Assembly (NCBI RefSeq): GCF_009727955.1
Contig: NZ_WOBR01000001.1
Coordinates: 1-64,000, forward strand
Reading direction: 5' to 3'
From: Aliivibrio fischeri
GTDB taxonomy: Bacteria; Pseudomonadota; Gammaproteobacteria; Enterobacterales; Vibrionaceae
DNA length: 64,000 nt
The translations under genes and the position numbers were made by a program. The notes beneath the pieces were generated by a model. That model worked only from the letters and a program-made list of their open reading frames with translations. It made no database searches and was not told the DNA's origin. Each line of letters begins with the position of its first letter. The first letter of the stretch is position 1. This document shows positions 9,046-19,300 of the stretch, piece by piece.

Positions 9046-9891
9046 TTATCTTAACGCATCAAAGGCTTTTTTAGCCTCATCACTTGCCATTACACGTCCA
9101 TGACCCAAACCTATTGTTGGATATAAAGTTACTCTTTCAATTTGATTCGATGCCGCTTTTGAAAGCTCAAAGCTAGTAAAACGATCTTCTTTATCATGTA
9201 CGATTATCGTCTGAGTTTCTCTTTGTTGTAACCGTTGATATGGATTAAAACTGTCGATGGTTCTCTGATATTGGTCTTCAATATCTCCAACAATGGCTGT
9301 AAACAATTTCATTGAGTAACCTGAACGCTCAATACTATTAAACAAATTCTCGGTATAGTTCAAAACAGGTGCAATCAACAGCAAAGGAGTTTTGTCTAAT
9401 TTATGATGGTGACACTCTAGAACTGCAGCCGTTCCCATACTATGAGCCACCACACCAACCACCTCATTACAAAAATCCAAGACCGCATTTAAGCCCTCAA
9501 TAAATGCAGGTAAATGAGCGTGCTTTCCTTCACTTTCACCATGAGCTGGATGATCAAATGCAATAGCAGTAAAACCTTGAGAAGCAATATATTCCATTAA
9601 CGGATAAAACTGACTCGAATTTCCAGACCAACCATGCGTTAATATCCATATCGGCCCCTCACCCAATTGATACAGGCTAAGGTCTCCTTCTGGAGATGTT
9701 AATTTACTTTTAATTAACTCCTTCGGCTCTAAATTTTTCGGCTTAGTTCTGACAGGCGTTAATAATAACTTTCTTCCCATTTTCTTTGCATGGCTTGGAA
9801 TTAATAAGTGATGCAAACGAGTCACAGCATTCAAAGCACTGCGTTTAGCACTGAATTTATTCTCAGTATCAAAGTAAATCTTTTGGCTCAT
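9046..9891 (-). CDS. Alpha/beta-fold hydrolase
   Basis: A 281-residue cytoplasmic serine hydrolase with no signal peptide. The oxyanion-hole motif THGWSG lies near 85-90. The nucleophile elbow is AHSMG with Ser151. A late Asp in HDKEDRF and His in GLGHGRVM complete the usual triad. The first 60 residues are basic and less conserved. The family includes esterases and lipases; no substrate can be inferred. The gene stands alone and converges on the acyltransferase gene. Confidence 0.8.
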   Translation of the reverse strand: MSQKIYFDTENKFSAKRSALNAVTRLHHLLIPSHAKKMGRKLLLTPVRTKPKNLEPKELIKSKLTSPEGDLSLYQLGEGPIWILTHGWSGNSSQFYPLMEYIASQGFTAIAFDHPAHGESEGKHAHLPAFIEGLNAVLDFCNEVVGVVAHSMGTAAVLECHHHKLDKTPLLLIAPVLNYTENLFNSIERSGYSMKLFTAIVGDIEDQYQRTIDSFNPYQRLQQRETQTIIVHDKEDRFTSFELSKAASNQIERVTLYPTIGLGHGRVMASDEAKKAFDALR

Positions 9892-10025
9892 ACATTAATC
9901 CATTTATCATTTTTATGGATTCATCTTAACTTATGACTCATTAATGTCGAGTTATTGTTCTAATTTATTAACAATAAACCAACAACCATAAGAGCACTCA
10001 AATAGGTGTTTTAATGATAACCTTA

Positions 10026-10048
10026 AACATGCATAAAAAATACATGTT
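10026..10048 (+). promoter_or_regulatory. NsrR-type operator upstream of nnrS
   Basis: A 23-bp near-perfect palindrome, AACATGCAT-N5-ATACATGTT, matches the established gammaproteobacterial NsrR site in length, spacing and half-site. A -10-like TATACT (10067-10072) follows at a distance that places the operator over the -35 region, as expected for repression relieved by nitric oxide. Confidence 0.8.
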
Positions 10049-10102
10049 ATTATTTTACCTTTGCGTTATACTTGTTTTGTCACTAAAAATTGAGAAAAAA
10101 TT

Positions 10103-11287
10103 ATGATAAATATTACTGATAAAGCCGTTGAAGAGAAGATCCCACCCATCTTACGCTTAGGCTTTCGCCCTTTCTTCTTGCTAGGTAGCATTTATGCCAT
10201 TATCGCCGTTGTAATTTGGGTTTGGGCTTTTCAAACTGGCCAACCAGCTTACCTACAAGTTCCAGCACTATGGTGGCATGTTCACGAAATGTTATTTGGG
10301 TTTTCAATGGCTATCGTTGCTGGCTTTGTTTTGAGTGCAGTTCAGAATTGGACAGGGGTTAAAGGTACATCCGATAAACGCCTTGGATTCATTGTTTTAT
10401 TATGGTTATTGCCAAGATTCTTATTTTGGACACCCACTCCACTCTGGCTAATATCAAGCATAGAGGCGCTATTTGTACTCGCTATTGCTTATGAAGTCGG
10501 TTTTCGTGTAATCAAAACTAAAGGAGTGAGAAACTTCTTTTTTATTCCATTATTCTTAGTCGCAATTGCTGCCAATTTTGCAAGCTATGCAACGATTAAA
10601 GGAATGCCTCCTTTTACCTCTGCTGCGGTTTGGGAATCCATGCTTTGGTGGTTTACTCTATTGCTTTCAGTGATGGGTGCTCGTGTTATCCCTTTCTTTA
10701 CTGCACGTCGCTTTCAATTTGAAAAAGCTCAGCCTATTCTTTGGTTAGATATGTTATGCAATATCCCATTAGCTATGCTGTTTATTTTAAGCTTTTTCCC
10801 TCTAACCTCAGAGCAAGTAAGCCCATATTTGATGATCATTGCTGGCGTTGCTCAGTTAATCCGAATGATCCGTTGGAAAGGATATAAAACGCTAAGTGAA
10901 CCGCTGGTTTGGTCTCTTCATGCTGGTTATTTATGTATCCCATTAAGTTTATTGTTACGTGGCTTAAGTACTGATTATTTTATTTCTCACACAGGAATAC
11001 ACTTATTTGCTATTGGTGCATTAGGTGGTGTCATTCTGGCTATGATTGCTCGAGTTACTATGGGACACACGGGGCGTGAAATCTACAAAGGCCCATCAAT
11101 GTGGATCGCATACAGTGCCATTATCTTAGCGGCATTTATCCGTTCATTTGGCGTGATTTTATTTCCTGAATTTATGCTGGATATGATCAACGTTACCGCT
11201 GTACTTTGGACGATTGCATTTGGTTTATTCATTTGGCATTTTGCTCCTATGCTATGGTCAAAACGTGTAGATGGGCATCCAGGTTAA
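10103..11287 (+). CDS. nnrS: NnrS family nitric-oxide-response membrane protein
   Basis: A 394-residue polytopic haem/copper membrane protein with about 12 hydrophobic segments. The N-terminus PPILRLGFRPFFLLG and the later WHVHEMLFGF and MIARVTMGHTGR segments, with conserved His, are hallmarks of NnrS. Family members protect cells against nitrosative stress, in part by reducing damage from iron-nitrosyl complexes. Expression is expected under NsrR control from the operator at 10026-10048. It is monocistronic here. Confidence 0.93.
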   Translation: MINITDKAVEEKIPPILRLGFRPFFLLGSIYAIIAVVIWVWAFQTGQPAYLQVPALWWHVHEMLFGFSMAIVAGFVLSAVQNWTGVKGTSDKRLGFIVLLWLLPRFLFWTPTPLWLISSIEALFVLAIAYEVGFRVIKTKGVRNFFFIPLFLVAIAANFASYATIKGMPPFTSAAVWESMLWWFTLLLSVMGARVIPFFTARRFQFEKAQPILWLDMLCNIPLAMLFILSFFPLTSEQVSPYLMIIAGVAQLIRMIRWKGYKTLSEPLVWSLHAGYLCIPLSLLLRGLSTDYFISHTGIHLFAIGALGGVILAMIARVTMGHTGREIYKGPSMWIAYSAIILAAFIRSFGVILFPEFMLDMINVTAVLWTIAFGLFIWHFAPMLWSKRVDGHPG

Positions 11288-11334
11288 TTTCCACCTCGAA
11301 TTAATTAGATCTCACTCACAATTTGCTTCTTAAA

Positions 11335-11366
11335 GTGCCAACATTAACTATAGTTAATGTTGGCAC
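11335..11366. repeat. 32-bp perfect palindrome between nnrS and the PTS gene
   Basis: Bases 11335-11350 are the exact reverse complement of 11351-11366 (left arm begins GTGCCAACATT). It is 48 bp after the nnrS stop and 76 bp before the PTS start. A loose T-containing tract (ATCTTTTG) follows, so it may act as the nnrS terminator; a repressor operator for the PTS gene is the alternative. Confidence 0.75.
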
Positions 11367-11441
11367 AATCTTTTGTTAATCCGCCCTTTTGTATTCTTCT
11401 CTTAGTTTAAAAAATAACAGACTAATTTTGAGGTATACGAT

Positions 11442-12899
11442 ATGAGTGTATTAGGTTACATGCAAAAAATCGGTAAAGCGTTGATGGTTCCCGTCGCAAC
11501 GCTTCCTGCCGCAGCAATATTAATGGGTGTTGGCTATTGGATGGATCCAACTGGTTGGGGAGCAAACAGTGTTTTCGCTGCTTTCTTGATCAAATCAGGT
11601 GGTGCTATTATTGATGTAATGCCAATGCTCTTTGCTATTGGTGTTGCATTTGGTTTAAGTAATGATAAAAACGGTTCTGCAGCGTTAGCAGGTTTCATTT
11701 GTTTTACGGTAGTAACAACACTGCTTTCTCCTGCAGTTGTCGCGCAACTTGAAAATATCCCCTTAGATCAAGTTCCTGCCGCATTTGGTAAAATCAACAA
11801 CCAATTTGTCGGTATTATCGTAGGTATTATTTCCGCTGAAATTTACAACAAATACTCAACAGTTGAATTACCTAAAGCATTGGCTTTCTTTAGTGGTAAA
11901 CGTCTAGTTCCAATCCTTACCTCTATTGCAGGTATGGTTCTATCGTTTGTTCTTTTGTATGTATGGCCTGCAATTTTCGATTCATTAATTGCTTTTGGTA
12001 CACAACTTCAATCAATGGGTGCCGTAGGTGCTGGTCTATTCGGTTTCTTTAACCGTCTAATGCTAACCGTTGGTATGCACCATGCGCTTTACCCTGTTTT
12101 CTGGTTTGATGTTGTGGGTATTAACGATATTCCAAACTTCTTAGGTGGTGCTCAATCTATTGCTAATGGTACTGGTATTCCTGGTCAAACAGGTATGTAC
12201 CAAGCAGGCTTCTTCCCTATTATGATGTTTGGTCTTCCAGGTGCTGCACTTGCTATTTATCACTGTGCAGAGAAACGCAACAAAGCCGCTGTATTCTCTA
12301 TCATGCTTGCAGCTGCAATGGCTTCATTCTTTACTGGTATCACTGAACCACTAGAATTCAGCTTCATGTTCCTTGCTCCATGGTTATACCTAATTCATGC
12401 TATTTTAACGGGTCTATCTCTATTCATTGCAGCAAGCATGGAATGGATGGCAGGTTTTGGTTTCTCTGCAGGTCTTGTTGACTTTGTTCTTTCAAGTCAA
12501 AACCCACTAGCTGTAAAATGGTACATGTTGATCCCACAAGGTCTTGTATTCTTTGTTCTTTACTACACTATCTTTAGATTCGCGATTAAGAAATTCAACT
12601 TCTTAACTCCTGGTCGTGGCGAAGATATGAATAAAGATGAGCAAGAAGAAAACATCACAGAAGTAACAAAAGCGTATATCGAAGCGATTGGTGGTGCAGA
12701 TAATATTGTTGAAGTAGATAACTGTATTACTCGTTTACGTTTAACGGTAAAAGACTCAGGTCTTGCTGATAGTGCAAAATTAAAAGCTCTTGGTGCAGCA
12801 GGCGTTGTTCCAATGGGTAAAGGTGGTTTACAAGTCATTATTGGCTTAGGAAAAGTAGACAAAGTTGCTGCAGAAATGAAAGTGATTTTGAACGCTTAA
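11442..12899 (+). CDS. nagE: PTS transporter subunit IICB, NagE type
   Basis: A 485-residue glucose-superfamily PTS permease with an IIC membrane domain (about 1-375) and a IIB domain (about 405-485). Segments such as MHHALYPVFWFD, TGMYQAGFFPIMMFGLPGAAL and ITEPLEFSFMFLAPWLY resemble the N-acetylglucosamine transporter NagE more than PtsG. The phosphorylated Cys of IIB is Cys428 in DNCITRLRL. No IIA domain is attached, so a separate IIA (probably Crr) must supply phosphate. It imports and phosphorylates GlcNAc or glucose. The start has a good GAGG ribosome site. The sugar specificity is inferred. Confidence 0.85.
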   Translation: MSVLGYMQKIGKALMVPVATLPAAAILMGVGYWMDPTGWGANSVFAAFLIKSGGAIIDVMPMLFAIGVAFGLSNDKNGSAALAGFICFTVVTTLLSPAVVAQLENIPLDQVPAAFGKINNQFVGIIVGIISAEIYNKYSTVELPKALAFFSGKRLVPILTSIAGMVLSFVLLYVWPAIFDSLIAFGTQLQSMGAVGAGLFGFFNRLMLTVGMHHALYPVFWFDVVGINDIPNFLGGAQSIANGTGIPGQTGMYQAGFFPIMMFGLPGAALAIYHCAEKRNKAAVFSIMLAAAMASFFTGITEPLEFSFMFLAPWLYLIHAILTGLSLFIAASMEWMAGFGFSAGLVDFVLSSQNPLAVKWYMLIPQGLVFFVLYYTIFRFAIKKFNFLTPGRGEDMNKDEQEENITEVTKAYIEAIGGADNIVEVDNCITRLRLTVKDSGLADSAKLKALGAAGVVPMGKGGLQVIIGLGKVDKVAAEMKVILNA

Positions 12900-12937
12900 C
12901 TTCATAATATTCGTACCAGATATTATGTTGTAAACTC

Positions 12938-12974
12938 AGAGCCTTAATGTTCCCCCGTTAAGGCTCTTTACTTT
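12938..12974 (+). terminator. Terminator of the PTS gene
   Basis: A 10-bp stem (12938-12947 with 12958-12967) with a C-rich loop is followed by a T-rich tract running to the end of the convergent gene. Confidence 0.85.
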
Positions 12975-13376
12975 TTATAATGCAATTTGATTTTTTCGCC
13001 AATCAAATCCTTCTTCAATAGCAAGTAGCATGGCCTGATAGGCTTCAGCTTCATTTACTCCATTACCGTAAATTCCACAGTTTTGACATTCGTATCTAAA
13101 TAGTTCACTAGTAAAATGGTAGATATTTAATTCTGTCTCATTGCAATGTGGGCACTTTTCTATTCTCGATAAAAACTCAAGCTTTAATTCTCTCTGCTCT
13201 CGTTCTTCTTGTTCAATTAAAGCCTGACTCGCTTCCTCTAGCGTGACTATCTCTGTTGTCACCTCATCACTAGATTCTTGTTGCTCACGAAAATATTGAG
13301 CTAATTCAAAATTAAATTGCTTTCCAACCCCATTTCTCGGATTCTCTTCAGGAAAATCGTCAAAATAATTACTCAT
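12975..13376 (-). CDS. Zinc-ribbon protein of unknown function
   Basis: A 133-residue soluble acidic protein. The N-terminal part (1-75) is Glu/Gln-rich and probably helical. The C-terminal half holds a CPHC ... CQNCG pair of CxxC knuckles about 22 residues apart, which forms a treble-clef or ribbon zinc site. It has a plausible GGAG ribosome site. I do not recognise a named family. It stands alone, convergent with the PTS gene. Confidence 0.7.
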   Translation of the reverse strand: MSNYFDDFPEENPRNGVGKQFNFELAQYFREQQESSDEVTTEIVTLEEASQALIEQEEREQRELKLEFLSRIEKCPHCNETELNIYHFTSELFRYECQNCGIYGNGVNEAEAYQAMLLAIEEGFDWRKNQIAL

Positions 13377-13623
13377 ATTACTTCTCCACCACTATTATAA
13401 GATTTATTATTTTCAACTTACTCAATAGCCGTAGAATTTATAAACAATCGATTATTATTGCACCAGAGTTAAATGTTCAACTTTGCTTAAATTTACGCAA
13501 AAATGAATGTTGATGTTTTTTATTCATCAAAAAGAGCTGAGAGTTATCCCATAGTTTCCCCCATATTCATGATTCAATGACTTTTTCTTGTTATAATAAA
13601 CATTCTTAATGAGAGAGTTATGT

Positions 13624-14301
13624 ATGAAAATATTGGTTATTGAAGACGACCAAACAACCCGAGATTTTGTAACAAAAGCACTAGAGCAAGAAGGGTTTAT
13701 TACTGATAGCACCGAAGATGGAAAAGAAGGCTTAATGATGGCAATTAGCTGCGAATATCAGCTAATTATTCTTGACCGTATGCTCCCGAATCTTGATGGA
13801 TTAAAAATCTTATCGGCAATTCGTGCCACTGGTAATAATACACCTGTACTTATTCTAAGTGCTTTAGATAGTGTAGATCAGAGGGTTGAAGGCCTTACCG
13901 CCGGCAGTGACGATTACTTAACCAAGCCTTTCGCTTTAGCTGAATTATTAGCTCGCATTAATATTATATTACGTCGAAATAGACCCGTCGAAAGTGCGTC
14001 AAACGAATTAAAAATTAAGAATCTAAATATTAATTTACGCTCACAAAAAGTGACCATTAACGACACTATTATTCCATTACAAAATAAAGAGTTTGTTTTA
14101 TTACGTTATCTTGCTGAAAACGCTGATGAAGTGGTTTCCCGAATGCGACTATTTGAAGCGGCATGGGATTATCATTTTGACCCAAAAACCAATGTTATTG
14201 ACGTTCATATTGCTAAATTACGCAAAAAATTGGATAACTCAGGAGCAGTAAACCTAATAGAAACGGTACGTGGAGCAGGTTATGTTCTTAGAACAACGTG
14301 A
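13624..14301 (+). CDS. OmpR/PhoB-family response regulator
   Basis: A 225-residue two-component regulator. The receiver domain has the acidic pair EDD (7-9), phospho-acceptor Asp51 in LDRMLP and Lys in TKPF. The C-terminal winged helix (about 130-225) ends NVIDVHIAKLRKKL ... TVRGAGYVL, as in the OmpR family. I chose the ATG at 13624 because it has a GAGAG ribosome site and gives the canonical MKILVIEDD start; an ATG 15 bp upstream is in frame. It overlaps the kinase gene that follows. The stimulus and regulon are unknown. Confidence 0.92.
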   Translation: MKILVIEDDQTTRDFVTKALEQEGFITDSTEDGKEGLMMAISCEYQLIILDRMLPNLDGLKILSAIRATGNNTPVLILSALDSVDQRVEGLTAGSDDYLTKPFALAELLARINIILRRNRPVESASNELKIKNLNINLRSQKVTINDTIIPLQNKEFVLLRYLAENADEVVSRMRLFEAAWDYHFDPKTNVIDVHIAKLRKKLDNSGAVNLIETVRGAGYVLRTT

Positions 14302-15631
14302 TGAACTTTACCGCTCTTCTATCTTAAAACTATTAATATGGTTTGCCATTGGCTTATTTCTAATGATGGGGTTGATTATTTATCAACTCTACTCAACGTC
14401 CGTTCAGTTATATAATCACAACCTAGATGAATGGCTTAGAGCTGAAACCGCACAGCTGCAAGCGATTGTAGATACTCAAGGTGTCGATGGCATTCAACAA
14501 AACATCAATAATACCCAAGGTGATAATCGGTATATTTATCAACTTGTTCATCACGCATCACCAACACCAACCAATACTGCGGCCACAGCCTATCCCGTTA
14601 TTGCACAGATAAAACAATCTTCAAATAACACTGGGTTACCTGATATGCGAGCCACTAAGATAACCCTTCCAGATGGTTCTGAACTGATGGTGGGAATTGA
14701 TCAAAATCGCTATCAGAGCTTTAAAAAACAATTAGACTCATCGGTAATTTGGGGGACATTTTTTCCTTTCATTGCATTGTGTTTAATCGCAATTTTGATT
14801 GCTCTCTACATTTTAAAGCGTCTTAATCTGGTTAATGCGACGATGAATCGAGTCATGCTTGGTGAACGCAATGTACGATTAAAAGTCGGCCCAGATATGA
14901 ACGAATTCGATTTGTTAGCCCTTCACTTGAATTCTATGCTTGAACAGATGGAACAAAGTGAGTCTAAGTTAAAATCATTAACTGTCGATATTGCTCATGA
15001 TCTTCGAACGCCTATGGGACGGATTAAGTTAAGAATAGAAGATCTACTCTATGACGAATCTCTTTCTCAGCAACACACTGAACAATTAGATAATATACAA
15101 TCTGACTTTTCTTTATTACTTGAAACCTTCAATGGCATGATGGAGCTATATCATCTTGAGAATGGAGGTACTCCTATCAATAAAGAGATGTGTGATTTAA
15201 GTAAAATTGTACGTGATGCCATTGAATTTGCCGAACCTACAGTAGCAGATAAAAAACAAACACTTCATTTCACAGAAGAAATGCCCTGTTTACTTTACGC
15301 TAACCCTAGCCTTATTTTCCGTGCCGTATTCAATATTATTGATAATGCCATTAAGTACACTCATGAAGGTGGCGTTATCGAAGTAATTGTCGATTGTTTT
15401 GGTGTGGTTGTTGCTGACAACGGTAGAGGTATTAAACCTGAAGATAGAGAGCGCGCATTAGGTCAATTAGTTAGATTAGACCCGAGTCGCACTCAACACG
15501 GTTTTGGTTTAGGACTTGCCTTAGTTAATACAGTAATGAAGCTACATGATGGGCAGATCAGCTTAAGTGATAATTATCCTGGGCTAAGAGCACGATTGTT
15601 ATTTCAAGAAAAGTTAGCGTCTGAGCTATAA
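14282..15631 (+). CDS. Sensor histidine kinase
   Basis: A partner kinase of about 449 residues, overlapping the regulator gene by 20 bp. It has a first membrane helix (about 13-36), a periplasmic sensor loop of about 125 residues, a second helix (about 155-178), HAMP, and HisKA with the phospho-His in DIAHDLRTP (about residue 239). The ATPase domain shows IDNAIKYTHEGG, ADNGRGIKPED and GFGLGLALV. A GTG 12 bp upstream is an alternative start. The sensor loop has no family signature I recognise, so the signal is unknown. The organisation resembles PhoPQ/QseBC-type systems. Confidence 0.9.
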   Translation: MFLEQRDELYRSSILKLLIWFAIGLFLMMGLIIYQLYSTSVQLYNHNLDEWLRAETAQLQAIVDTQGVDGIQQNINNTQGDNRYIYQLVHHASPTPTNTAATAYPVIAQIKQSSNNTGLPDMRATKITLPDGSELMVGIDQNRYQSFKKQLDSSVIWGTFFPFIALCLIAILIALYILKRLNLVNATMNRVMLGERNVRLKVGPDMNEFDLLALHLNSMLEQMEQSESKLKSLTVDIAHDLRTPMGRIKLRIEDLLYDESLSQQHTEQLDNIQSDFSLLLETFNGMMELYHLENGGTPINKEMCDLSKIVRDAIEFAEPTVADKKQTLHFTEEMPCLLYANPSLIFRAVFNIIDNAIKYTHEGGVIEVIVDCFGVVVADNGRGIKPEDRERALGQLVRLDPSRTQHGFGLGLALVNTVMKLHDGQISLSDNYPGLRARLLFQEKLASEL

Positions 15632-15635
15632 CTCT

Positions 15636-16253
15636 TTACTTTAATATATTCCACGCCTCACACATTATTCTGAAGGTATCAGCATCACCGGTTTCTCTGT
15701 CTGGGTGGTGCTTCATACCTAATTTTCGCCATTGTCTACGGATCTCTTTTGCCGTTGCACTTTCTGATAAACCAAATAACTTTAACGCTTGGATACGATC
15801 CATCGTTTTAATACTATCCCCACCAAGATAACGTCGATAGCTGCTCCAAAACTCATTTAATAAACGTTTTACTTCATCTTCATTTGCTTGATAATTTGAC
15901 CAATCTAAATAGTATTCACGCAATGGATGTGTTTTATCAATCACGCATTCCGCTTCCGCCGTTTTTGAAACTGGAAATAATAAAATATTCATGGATTCAA
16001 CTTGTAACCATTGCTCTGGATACAGTTCATTCTGCAATTGATAAAGTGCATTCATGATCAAAAAGTTGCGTTTAAATAAGTCTTTCTCAGGATTTTCATC
16101 TAAGTGACTAAGTAATCCCTTTTCCATTAGATGGGTAGATAACGTATGCACCTTCCATACTTGTTTTGACTCTTGCAACACCTCAAATAATGACCACACT
16201 AATGGGTTTTCAAATTCACCATTAGCGTTATCTATGTTTGTGTTTTCTGTCAA
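15636..16253 (-). CDS. J-domain protein (DnaJ-like)
   Basis: A 205-residue protein with an unusual C-terminal J-domain (about 150-205): the HPD motif in KHHPDRETGD and helix I LKLFGLSESATAKEIRRQW are present. The first 150 residues have no recognised domain. It starts with TTG, supported by an AAGGA ribosome site 8 bases upstream; the nearby ATG is out of frame. J-domain proteins recruit and stimulate Hsp70 (DnaK/HscA) on specific clients. Client unknown. It converges on the kinase gene, with stop codons only 4 bp apart. Confidence 0.85.
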   Translation of the reverse strand: MTENTNIDNANGEFENPLVWSLFEVLQESKQVWKVHTLSTHLMEKGLLSHLDENPEKDLFKRNFLIMNALYQLQNELYPEQWLQVESMNILLFPVSKTAEAECVIDKTHPLREYYLDWSNYQANEDEVKRLLNEFWSSYRRYLGGDSIKTMDRIQALKLFGLSESATAKEIRRQWRKLGMKHHPDRETGDADTFRIMCEAWNILK

Positions 16254-16310
16254 TTTTTCATCCTTTTTATTATTTAAATTTAACAGTAGAAGCTATGCAA
16301 TTATCTTTCC

Positions 16311-16341
16311 AAAAAAAATGGCAGCCATTTCTGACTGCCAT
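16311..16341 (-). terminator. Terminator of the muk operon
   Basis: A 7-bp stem (16318-16324 with 16335-16341) is followed on the minus strand by eight T (16318-16311). It lies 25 bp beyond the mukB stop codon. Confidence 0.85.
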
Positions 16342-16365
16342 TCACTTATCAACGTTATTTAACGC

Positions 16366-19300
16366 TTATTCCGCAATTTCTGCTTCTTCTAGCGTTTGTT
16401 GAGTACGGCTTGCTGCTGACTCTTGTCCAAAACCTTTAAGACCAACCACATGGACGTGCTCGCGATCTTTAAAGATCTTACGAACTAGTTTATAGGTTGT
16501 CCCTTTCTCTGGACTGATGTTTTCTGGTGCTGCAATAAGAAGTTGCATGTCCAGACGGTCACACAATTCAAATAACGTAGCGATAGATTTACCATCTAGA
16601 CGCGCCGCTTCATCCAAGAATAATAGACGACAAGGCATAATATCTTTACTACGAAGACGACGAGACTCTTCTTCCCAGCTTTGGATAACCATTAGTAGGA
16701 TCGCTTGACCCGTACCAATCGCTTCACCTGTTGATAGAGCGCCTGATTCTGCTTGTAGCCAACCATCTGCACCACGGTTTACTTCAATGTTTAGTTCAAG
16801 ATAGTTACGGTAATCCAGTAACTCTTCACCTAACGTTTGTGGTGAACGTTGACCAACATCGATATGCGGATTAATACGTTGGAACAATTTCGCAATCGCT
16901 TCAGAGAAGGTTAAACGAGCATTACCAAATAGATCTTGGTGTTGTGCTTGATGCTCAGACAGACCCGCTAGTAGTGTTGCGTGAGTTTCACGAATACCTA
17001 CGTTTAGACGAACACCCGTTACTTGACCAAAACCAATTTGTGATAAACCTTGGTTCAACATACGAATACGGTTTTGCTCACGCTGAATAGTCTTACGAAT
17101 GATGTTCGCAACACTTTCAGAGCTTAATGCTAAACGGTTTTCACGAGATGTCAGCTCTTCAGTCAGACGACCAAGCTCAGTTTCCATCTCTTCAATTGCT
17201 TCAACTGGATCATCAGTATGGATGATATCTTGACGAATACGCTCACGAAGATGTTGGTATACCGCAATGTAGAACAGAACTTTACGCTCTGGCTTACTTG
17301 TATCTTCAGAAGCACGCAGCGAATCACGTAGGTCTTCGTTATCGGCAACAGCTAAACGAAGTGCACCTAATGATTTATCCGACATTGAACGTAATTCTTC
17401 CGCACTTAAGTACGCAAGTTCACGTTTGTGTAGACGACGTTCTACATCGTTCTCACGAGCTAAACGTAGAACTGAACACCAGCCCGCTTTTGCATTAACA
17501 ACAAAAGTACGTAAGTCTTTGTACAGTTTTTCAACTTTACGTGATTGCTTAACTAGGCCTTTAATCTCAAGTTCATTTGAAGTGATGCCTTTTTCTAGCT
17601 CACTCTTACGACCACGAGAGCTGTGTAGACGCTCATTTAGCTCACTCTTACGTACTTCAGCACGCTCTAATGCACTGTGATCTGCATGAACACCAAGTTC
17701 TTGTAGTTCACGTTTAAACTCTTGAACGGTTTCTTGTTTTGCTTGATGCGAACTCTTAAGCGACGCCATTACTTGGTTGTATTGGTTTGCTTGAGATTGA
17801 GCTTGTTTCTGCTGCTCTTTCGCCTTAGTACGCGCTTGCTCTGCTTGTACTAGTTTCGCTTTAAGTTGTTCGTTCAGTTCACTACTCTTATTCAGTAACG
17901 CAACGGCATCTTCGTAACCAAAGTGATGACGACGTTCAACCAAATCAGAAATAGCAAACAACTGTGCTTTAAGGCTTTGTAGCTGTGCATCAATTTGTTC
18001 ATGCTCTGCTTTTAATGCATCAAATTGTTCAGGGTCTACTTCTAACGCACGTTGCAGCGTTTCTAGTTCTGCAATCGCTTTACCATTTTGACGTAAGAAA
18101 CTTTCTGCTTCTGATACTTGTTCAACTTGAGCACTGATCTCTTCAAAACGCTCTGTGATGGTTTCATCTTCAAGCACATTGATATGAGGTGCGATCTTAG
18201 CAAGTTGAGATAACGCTTCTTTAGACGCTGAAATTTGTGATTTATGCTGTTGCTCTGTCGCAACTAATTCCGTTAACTGACGGCTAACCTGCGCTAATTG
18301 CTCACGAGCTTGTTTCAATTCAACTTCTGGATCTGCATCAAACGCCACAGCAAGGTGAGTTGACACAAAGCTATTAAAGCTTTGGTACAGGCGCTGTAAT
18401 TTTTGTGAATCAAACGCCGCTTTTGCGTGTTCTTCAACTGCAATTTCACGCTCTTCACGTAGTGTTTCTAAACGCTGTTCACGAGCTGCACGACCAAATA
18501 ATGGCAATTCAGGGAAACGAGAGTAACGCATTTGACGATCATTTAAATGAACGCAAACTGCATTTTCCATTTCCTCAGCATCAAATACGCTGTCATCAAA
18601 CGCGTCAATATCGCCTTCAATGATATAAAGATCATCCGGACAATCTTCAAGATCAACCAGTTTATCTTTAATGCCTGATAAATCAGAAACAACGATAGCG
18701 TGACGAGCTGGGCCGTATAATGAGCTGAAATACGGTGCATCACTTAATGTAATATCGTCATAAATCTCAGAAAGCAGTACACCACCTAGTGTATCAGCAA
18801 GACCTTTAAGACGTGCATCGCCACTACCGCCAGGAGCGGCTAATCGCTCAATTTCAGATTCTAACTCTTCTTTACGAGCAGCTAGACGATCTTTGTTTGT
18901 CGACAATACACGCTCATTTTCTAGCGTTTCTTGCATTTGGCTGATAACCATTTGGCTATCTTCCAGTTCAACACCACATTGATCATTCAGTTTGTGTAGA
19001 GCGTCATTTGCTGCAATCCATTTAGGTGCAATAGACTCTAAACGGTGAGATTCTGAACGATATTGCTGTTCTTGGCGTTTTAGTTCTGAACGTTTATCAA
19101 CGATGTTTTCTTGCTGTTCTTGAACCGTTTCAAGCATCTCTTCATGACGTGCTTGCTCTTCTTCAAGAACCATTTCAGAATCAATCGTAATATTGAAACG
19201 TTTTGCGTATTCTTCAGCCAGTTCTTGAGCTTGACGTTGTAGTCGAACTGCACGCTCAAGATCTTTGTATTGTGCTTTAAGCTGCTCTGCACGCTCTGCA

